From Phyllobacterium trifolii (GTDB taxonomy: Bacteria > Pseudomonadota > Alphaproteobacteria > Rhizobiales > Rhizobiaceae), in contig NZ_JACHXN010000007.1 in assembly GCF_014192095.1 (NCBI RefSeq), positions 1-64,000 on the forward strand: a DNA stretch of 64,000 nucleotides, in the 5' to 3' direction. The position numbers were made by a program, and so were the translations under genes. The notes under the pieces are model-generated. The model was not told the origin of the DNA and did not search any database. It saw only the letters and a program-made list of their open reading frames with translations. Of this stretch, positions 59,258 through 64,000 are shown piece by piece. The first letter of the stretch is position 1, and the number at the start of each line of letters is the position of its first letter.

Positions 59258-60097
59258 ATGCGCATCTGGTTCATTACGGGAGCATCACGCGGCTTTGGCG
59301 CACTGATCACCGAGGAAGCTCTGAAAGCCGGCGATGCCGTTGTTGCAACCGCCCGCACGCCTGCAACAGTCACTGCTCGGTTTGGCGATCATCCGAACCT
59401 GCTTCCAGTCGCACTGGACGTCACCAATGAGGAACAGGCCAACGCGGCAGCCGAGCAGGCGATCAAGCGCTTCGGCAAGATTAACATTCTCCTGAACAAC
59501 GCCGGTTTCGGCCTGCTCGGAGCTGTTGAAGAGGCAACAGCATCTGAGATTGAAAAGCTCTATGCCACAAACGTCTTTGGCTTGCTTAAGGTCACCCGCG
59601 CTGTGCTTCCCCACATGCGCAGACAGCGTTCCGGCCACATCATCAACATTTCGTCCATCGGCGGCTATGTCAGCCATCCCGGATGGGGCGTTTATTGCTC
59701 GACGAAGTTTGCGGTGGAAGGCCTTTCCGAGGCTTTGTCGGACGAGCTCGCACCACTCGGGGTTAAGGTCACTGTCGTCGAACCCGGCTTCTTCCGCACC
59801 GACTTTCTCGACGAAAGCTCGCTTTCCATCAGCCACAGCGCCATTGCCGATTATGACGATACCCCCGCCGGCGAGATGCGATCCGCAGCTGCACAATTCA
59901 ATCACGCGCAACCTGGCGATCCGGTCCGTCTGGCAAAAGCCATGATCACTGTCGCCCATTCCGACAATCCACCGCTTCGCATGCCATTTGGCTCGGATAC
60001 GGTGGCAGCAATCGAAAAGAAAAATACCGCGGTTGCCGGAGAGCTTGCCGCATGGCGGGATCTAGCGATCTCTACTGATTTCCCGGCAGGCAGCTGA
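59258..60097 (+). CDS. Short-chain dehydrogenase/reductase
   Basis: 279 residues. Rossmann motif TGASRGFG (7-14), Asp54 in ALDVTN, NNAG at 80-83, catalytic Ser133, Tyr146 and Lys150 (YCSTK). The C-terminus continues as in classical SDRs acting on small alcohols or ketones with NADP(H). The AGGAAAGG site fits ATG 59258. Control by the divergent LysR protein is likely. Confidence 0.93.
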   Translation: MRIWFITGASRGFGALITEEALKAGDAVVATARTPATVTARFGDHPNLLPVALDVTNEEQANAAAEQAIKRFGKINILLNNAGFGLLGAVEEATASEIEKLYATNVFGLLKVTRAVLPHMRRQRSGHIINISSIGGYVSHPGWGVYCSTKFAVEGLSEALSDELAPLGVKVTVVEPGFFRTDFLDESSLSISHSAIADYDDTPAGEMRSAAAQFNHAQPGDPVRLAKAMITVAHSDNPPLRMPFGSDTVAAIEKKNTAVAGELAAWRDLAISTDFPAGS

Positions 60098-60127
60098 GCG
60101 AATATCTAACAAACAAGGAGCAATACA

Positions 60128-60520
60128 ATGCTTAAACAGACGATCCACTTTCCATGTATTCGCGATTTCTGTGGCCACAGTTCAACCAGGCTTCGATGCC
60201 TGAAAGAACGGAACCGGAAGTCTCTATGACGATCAGGCGGCCGGCGCTCTACGTGAGCAAGGCAGACTTCATCGAGACGGTCATTCGCCCGTTCAATACG
60301 CGCATCTCGGACCGGCTTGTTCCCACCATCCGCAATATTTACGCTAATGGTGACACGGTCATCATATTCTTCCATGCTGAGGGCAAGGGGGTCCGCGATG
60401 GCACTGCCTGACGCAACACTTTTACGTGTCATTTGCAATTGCAGGAGAACAGATCGTGAAGCCTCTGCCTTCTTCGACAGCGTCGCCTTCAATGGGCTCT
60501 TTGGTGCATTGCTCACTTGC
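60128..60520 (+). pseudogene. SnoaL/NTF2-like protein remnant
   Basis: ATG 60128 gives a short frame. The domain appears in another frame as YVSKADFIETVIRPFNTRIS DRLVPTIRNIYANGDTVIIF FHAEGKGVRDG, then shifts again to RNTFTCHFAIAGEQIVKASA FFDSVAFNGLFG. The N-terminal third is scrambled and the end is cut by the next gene. It follows the SDR gene closely and was probably in its operon. Confidence 0.72.
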
Positions 60521-62221
60521 CTAGACAGGGGTAGGCGCGGGAGCCACGATCGACGCGGGTCCCACATTTCGCACCAAAAAAGAATGGATCTGCGCGATGA
60601 CCGCCGCGCCCTCACCGACGGCGGCCGCGACCCGCTTAGTGGAGCCGGCGCGTGCGTCTCCAATGGCAAAGATCCCGGGACAACTCGTTTCGAGCGGCAG
60701 TCGCTCGCCTTGGCCTATACCATCTCCCGTGAGAACGAAGCCCTTTCCGTCGATCGCCACACAGCCGTCAAGCCAGCTGGTATTAGGATCGGCGCCAATG
60801 AACAGGAAGAGATGGCGCGAGGCACACTCCTCGGTCTCGCCGGTTCGGACGTCACGGAAGGTGGCGCCGGTCAAACCTGTCTCTCGGTCGCCATGCAAGC
60901 CCACAATCTCGCTGCCCACATGGAGTTCTACATTGGCCAATACCGCGAGCCGGTCGATCAGATACTGGGACATAGTCTGCTCGAGTGGTCGCCGGACCAC
61001 GAGATGCAGGTGCCTGACCTGTGGTGCGAGGTAAGCAACGGCCTGGCCGGCTGAGTTTCCGCCGCCGACGAGAGTGACTTCCTCTCCGGCGCAGAGGCGG
61101 GCCTCGATCGGCGATGCCCAGTAGGAGACGCCAGCTCCCTCCAGCTCTTCGATATTGGTGATATCAGGCCGTCGGTAGCGCGCTCCTGACGCGATCACGA
61201 TGGAACGCGCCCGTGCGGTACACTCATTGCTGAGCTCCAGAGAGAAAGGAGCTTCCGACTCAGGTCCATGACAGCACAGCTTTCCGACGGTCAGTGGGAT
61301 CGCAAGCTCGGCACCGAACTTCGTCGCCTGATTGAAGGCACGCCCTGCAAGAGCCTGTCCGGAGATACCAGTTGGGAAGCCGAGATAATTTTCGATCCGG
61401 GCGGATGCGCCCGCCTGGCCGCCGAAAGCCCGCGAATCGAGAACCAAGACAGACAGTCCCTCAGATGCCCCATAGACAGCGGTGGCCAGCCCAGCCGGTC
61501 CCGCTCCGACGACTGCCACGTCATAGACATTCTTCGGATCGAGATCCGGCACGACGCCCAGACAGGACGCAGCATCCGCGTCGCTCGGATTTCTGAGCAA
61601 TGTGCCGTTTGGGCAGATCATCAATGGCAGATCGTCAGGTGCGATGCCGAGCCGTTCGACCAGCTCGCGCCCCTCGGCCTCGCATGCGGCGACGAGGGAG
61701 TGGGGATAGCCGTTGCGGGTGAGAAATCCAGACAACCTCACGATGTCGGGAGCATCCCGGCGTCCAACCAGAATCGACCCTGCACCGCCGACCCGCCCTT
61801 CTTCGATCAGCGAGACGCGACGGAGGATATAGGCGCGCATGATCGCTTCACCAACATCCGCCGACCCGATGACAAGCGCGCGAAGATGTGGGGCATCAAA
61901 GGGTATTGCAGTTACGCCCTTCTCGCCCGCGACCACCGACGCCAAGGTTGCATGACCAGACAACTGATTGGTCTCGCCGGTGAACTGGCCGGCACCGTAG
62001 GTGGCGATCACGGACGACCTGCCAGCCCCGCCGCGCTGAATTGCATCGGCGGAGCCCTCTAGAATAAGCCAGGCAGGCACGTTGCGGGTTCCGATCTCAT
62101 AGAGGATGTCGCCTGGGCCGAAACGCCTCGGCTCGCCGCTCGCGAAGCGTCGAGCCATCCCGATTTGGAAAGTCGAAAGTGTTGGATATGCTTGCTCCCG
62201 CCGAGCATCGGTGATCGCCAT
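60521..62221 (-). CDS. cNMP-domain fused FAD/NAD(P) thioredoxin reductase-like protein
   Basis: 566 residues. A cyclic-nucleotide-binding-like domain spans about 15-140 (FASGEPRRFGPGDILYEIGT, YGAGQFTGETNQLSG). A thioredoxin-type linker follows (about 150-230), then a TrxR-fold flavoprotein with GAGPAGLATAVYGASEGL, FGGQAGASARIENYLGFPTG, VTLVGGGNSAGQAVAYLA and GIFAIGDARAGSTKRVAAAV. The CxxC redox pair of thioredoxin reductases is missing: the site reads SYWASPIEA instead of SYCATCDG. So it probably acts as a NAD(P)H-flavin oxidoreductase on another acceptor. The fusion is known in rhizobia and actinobacteria. Confidence 0.9.
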   Translation of the reverse strand: MAITDARREQAYPTLSTFQIGMARRFASGEPRRFGPGDILYEIGTRNVPAWLILEGSADAIQRGGAGRSSVIATYGAGQFTGETNQLSGHATLASVVAGEKGVTAIPFDAPHLRALVIGSADVGEAIMRAYILRRVSLIEEGRVGGAGSILVGRRDAPDIVRLSGFLTRNGYPHSLVAACEAEGRELVERLGIAPDDLPLMICPNGTLLRNPSDADAASCLGVVPDLDPKNVYDVAVVGAGPAGLATAVYGASEGLSVLVLDSRAFGGQAGASARIENYLGFPTGISGQALAGRAFNQATKFGAELAIPLTVGKLCCHGPESEAPFSLELSNECTARARSIVIASGARYRRPDITNIEELEGAGVSYWASPIEARLCAGEEVTLVGGGNSAGQAVAYLAPQVRHLHLVVRRPLEQTMSQYLIDRLAVLANVELHVGSEIVGLHGDRETGLTGATFRDVRTGETEECASRHLFLFIGADPNTSWLDGCVAIDGKGFVLTGDGIGQGERLPLETSCPGIFAIGDARAGSTKRVAAAVGEGAAVIAQIHSFLVRNVGPASIVAPAPTPV

Positions 62222-62360
62222 TGTGTGAACTCCATATCGACCTATGCTCGTGCTCGTGAGCGACGGTATCCCGATCAGTTTGTCAGTCTATCCTGCGCAC
62301 CACCAAAGCCTAAGGCTTGCCGCTTTCTGCCGCGGACATTTCCATGCAACCCATGGCGGG

Positions 62361-63590
62361 TCAAGCAGGCGCCGGCTGAGGTGCCTTCGGCAAGGTGAGC
62401 GCAAAGACGAGAAGACCCAGAAGGGTCAGTCCAAAGCCCGCCCATACGGCGGAGAGTAGCCCATATCCGGCTGCGATAGTCAGGCTGCCCGCCCAGGCAC
62501 CGATCGCGTTGGCGATATTGAGCGCTGCAAGGTTCAGGGCGCCCATCAACGTAGGGGCCTCCGGAGCAACGCGCGTCAGGCGCACCTGGATCGTGGGGAT
62601 GGCGACCATCATGGTGACGCCGACGCCGAACAGCGCTGGCATCAGTATCCACACGTTTCCGCCACCGGCCGCCAGCACCGAAAGCACGATCAGGGCGCTG
62701 CCATAGCCCACGACCAATCCTCGCGCGGGATATGAATCCGCCAGCCGTCCGCCTATCAAATTACCCGCGGTCATTCCGAGGCCGAATAGTGCCAGCGCTA
62801 CCGGTATCCATGTTTGATCGAGCGTTGCAAGGTCGGTAACGAAGGGACCGATAAAGGTATAGACAGCGAAAATGCTGGCCACGCCGAGTGCCGCGACAAG
62901 CATCATGGCCCAGACCGCCGGCCGGCGCAGAGATGCCAGTTCCTGCGTCACGGGTCCGCCCTGAAGCGCTTGGGTTCGAGGCACCCAGGTCCACAAGGCA
63001 ATGAACGCCAGACCGGCTACCGCGGCGACGCTGAAATAGGTGTTTCGCCAGCCAAGACTCTGGCCGAGGAAGGTCGCCAGCGGCGAGCCAATGATCGTCG
63101 CGATCGTCAGACCGGACATGACCAGTGCAAAGGCCTTGCCGGCGTGACCGGGGCCAACGATGTACGACGCAACCACGGCGCCGGCACCGAAATAGGCTCC
63201 TTGCGGCATGCCGCTGATGAAGCGGGCGAAGGCGAACGTGCCGAGATCGGTGGCGACCGCCGACAGGACGTTGCCCAGGATGAACAGGCCCATTAGGCAC
63301 AGGAGAAGGGTTCTCCGGTTGAGCCGAGCCGCCGCCAGTGTCACGAGAGGAGCTCCGATCACCACACCGAAGGCGTAGGCAGCGATCGCATTCGTTGCCG
63401 TGGGGATGTCGATTCCAAGGCTGGCGGAGAACAGCTGGAGAATCCCCATGCTCGCAAACTCAGACGTCCCGATGCAGAAGCTTCCGAGTGCCAGGGCGAA
63501 CAACGTGAGGCCCCGCTTTCGCCGCTCCGCCTCGTTCGTGCAATGCACCTTCACGGCAGCGCATTGACCACGATAGGCTTTCTCCAGCAT
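62361..63590 (-). CDS. MFS exporter, DHA1/AraJ-like
   Basis: 409 residues from ATG 63590 after AGGAGGCAGGG. LFALALGSFCIGTSEFASMG ILQLFSASLGIDIPTATNAI is the DHA1/AraJ-type start with the conserved FCIGTxEF in TM1. LNRRTLLLCLMGLFILGN follows the loop-2 motif, with an even 12-helix pattern. Drug or sugar efflux is probable; substrate not readable. Confidence 0.9.
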   Translation of the reverse strand: MLEKAYRGQCAAVKVHCTNEAERRKRGLTLFALALGSFCIGTSEFASMGILQLFSASLGIDIPTATNAIAAYAFGVVIGAPLVTLAAARLNRRTLLLCLMGLFILGNVLSAVATDLGTFAFARFISGMPQGAYFGAGAVVASYIVGPGHAGKAFALVMSGLTIATIIGSPLATFLGQSLGWRNTYFSVAAVAGLAFIALWTWVPRTQALQGGPVTQELASLRRPAVWAMMLVAALGVASIFAVYTFIGPFVTDLATLDQTWIPVALALFGLGMTAGNLIGGRLADSYPARGLVVGYGSALIVLSVLAAGGGNVWILMPALFGVGVTMMVAIPTIQVRLTRVAPEAPTLMGALNLAALNIANAIGAWAGSLTIAAGYGLLSAVWAGFGLTLLGLLVFALTLPKAPQPAPA

Positions 63591-63749
63591 CCCTGCCTCC
63601 TTTCATAACGGACCGGGAGGATCGTGCCGACCGGCACGAAGTGACCCGCCCAAATGTCCAGTTGTCCGCCCAGGGCGCTATTTTATCCGGGCGGAAAGTC
63701 AAGTCCGCGACAAGTGCATGAAGTCCAGGTGTGGGCCAACCACGAGCGT

Positions 63750-64000
63750 TCATCCGGGCATGGTCTCGAATTGCGGCACATCGAGCGGAATGGCCCAGGC
63801 GAGCGGTGCTTCTCCAGCACAGAGTCTTACGCCTTCAGGATTATCCAGGCTGCCGATCGAGACGACGACCATGCCCAAATAGCTTTCCGCGTTGCTGGTG
63901 AACAGCCGCGTGCCGCAAGCGGGACAGAAATTCCGGTCCAACCCCTTTCCCGACGAAGCAGTGTAGTGGAAAGCCTTGGGTTGCCCGCTTAGGAGCGTGA
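63750..64000 (-). CDS. GFA (glutathione-dependent formaldehyde-activating) family protein, partial
   Basis: The C-terminal 80 or so residues inside the window: LLSGQPKAFHYTASSGKGLD RNFCPACGTRLFTSNAESYL GMVVVSIGSLDNPEGVRLCA. FCPACGTRL is the structural zinc motif of GFA/CENP-V proteins. The gene begins beyond position 64000. GFA proteins bind zinc and act on glutathione adducts or unknown thiols. Confidence 0.85.
   Translation of the reverse strand, partial: TLLSGQPKAFHYTASSGKGLDRNFCPACGTRLFTSNAESYLGMVVVSIGSLDNPEGVRLCAGEAPLAWAIPLDVPQFETMPG

Noticed and set aside
61268-62062. 264-residue plus-strand open frame opposite the flavoprotein
   Set aside because: Antisense shadow; no domain, while the minus-strand protein is complete.
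1-64000. CRISPR arrays, tRNA or rRNA genes, complete insertion sequences
   Set aside because: Looked for regular direct repeats, clover-leaf arms with CCA-type ends, and transposase catalytic motifs; none found beyond the IS30 N-terminal scrap.

Overview
The window looks like a variable part of the genome of an alphaproteobacterium of the order Hyphomicrobiales (Rhizobiaceae/Phyllobacteriaceae type). The evidence is the set of families typical of that order (DUF982 paralogues, DUF6494, DUF4167, DUF1127-like, DUF3606, DUF6894, ferritin-like DUF892), an ECF sigma factor of the EcfG kind, many GGAAC-N16-(C/G)GTT promoters of the general stress response, and a small RNA resembling the rhizobial alpha-r14/cuckoo family. 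No rRNA or tRNA gene and no intact transposase was seen.

Layout. 1-6 kb: an MFS gene with a frameshift, gene remnants, a two-gene membrane operon, a 3-methyladenine DNA glycosylase and small unknown genes. 6-12 kb: a stress block with a cupin protein, a PAS-PAS hybrid histidine kinase, a Crp/Fnr regulator, DUF892, DUF6894, a Ser/Lys-rich small protein and the ECF sigma factor; several have EcfG-type promoters. 12-22 kb: metabolic and envelope genes (haloacetate dehalogenase-like hydrolase, Tat-exported aldo/keto reductase, L,D-transpeptidase, LD-carboxypeptidase, aminoglycoside-phosphotransferase-fold kinase, LysR regulator) and the candidate sRNA at 18.3 kb. 22-26 kb: a three-gene molybdenum aldehyde oxidase operon of the PaoABC type. 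26-30 kb: a second stress block (secreted and hydrophilic small proteins, cold shock protein, ppGpp-hydrolase-like HD protein, remnants of CsbD, DUF3606 and DUF6766 genes).

30-42 kb is a gene graveyard. It holds phage head-gene remnants, a LexA/CI-like S24 repressor operon with visible operators, truncated LigD and NRAMP genes meeting head to head, a glyoxalase remnant and many small DUF982 or zinc-ribbon genes. 42.5-47 kb is one large autotransporter. 47-54 kb carries more small paralogues, interspersed hairpin repeats, an IS30 remnant and a toxin-antitoxin pair. 54-64 kb has a YedK/HMCES peptidase, a DUF763 protein, decayed hipBA, a LysR/SDR divergent pair, a cNMP-domain flavoprotein, an MFS exporter and a partial GFA protein.

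Two themes link the parts. First, about ten putative EcfG promoters drive small hydrophilic or membrane proteins, so much of the window probably responds to the general stress sigma factor; one EcfG-like sigma is encoded here, but no phyR or nepR was seen. Second, decay is heavy: I count more than twenty frameshifted, nonsense-interrupted or truncated genes, several with an intact paralogue elsewhere in the window. The frameshifts could be real decay or assembly errors, and raw reads would be needed to tell. All family names come from reading the sequence, with no database search.
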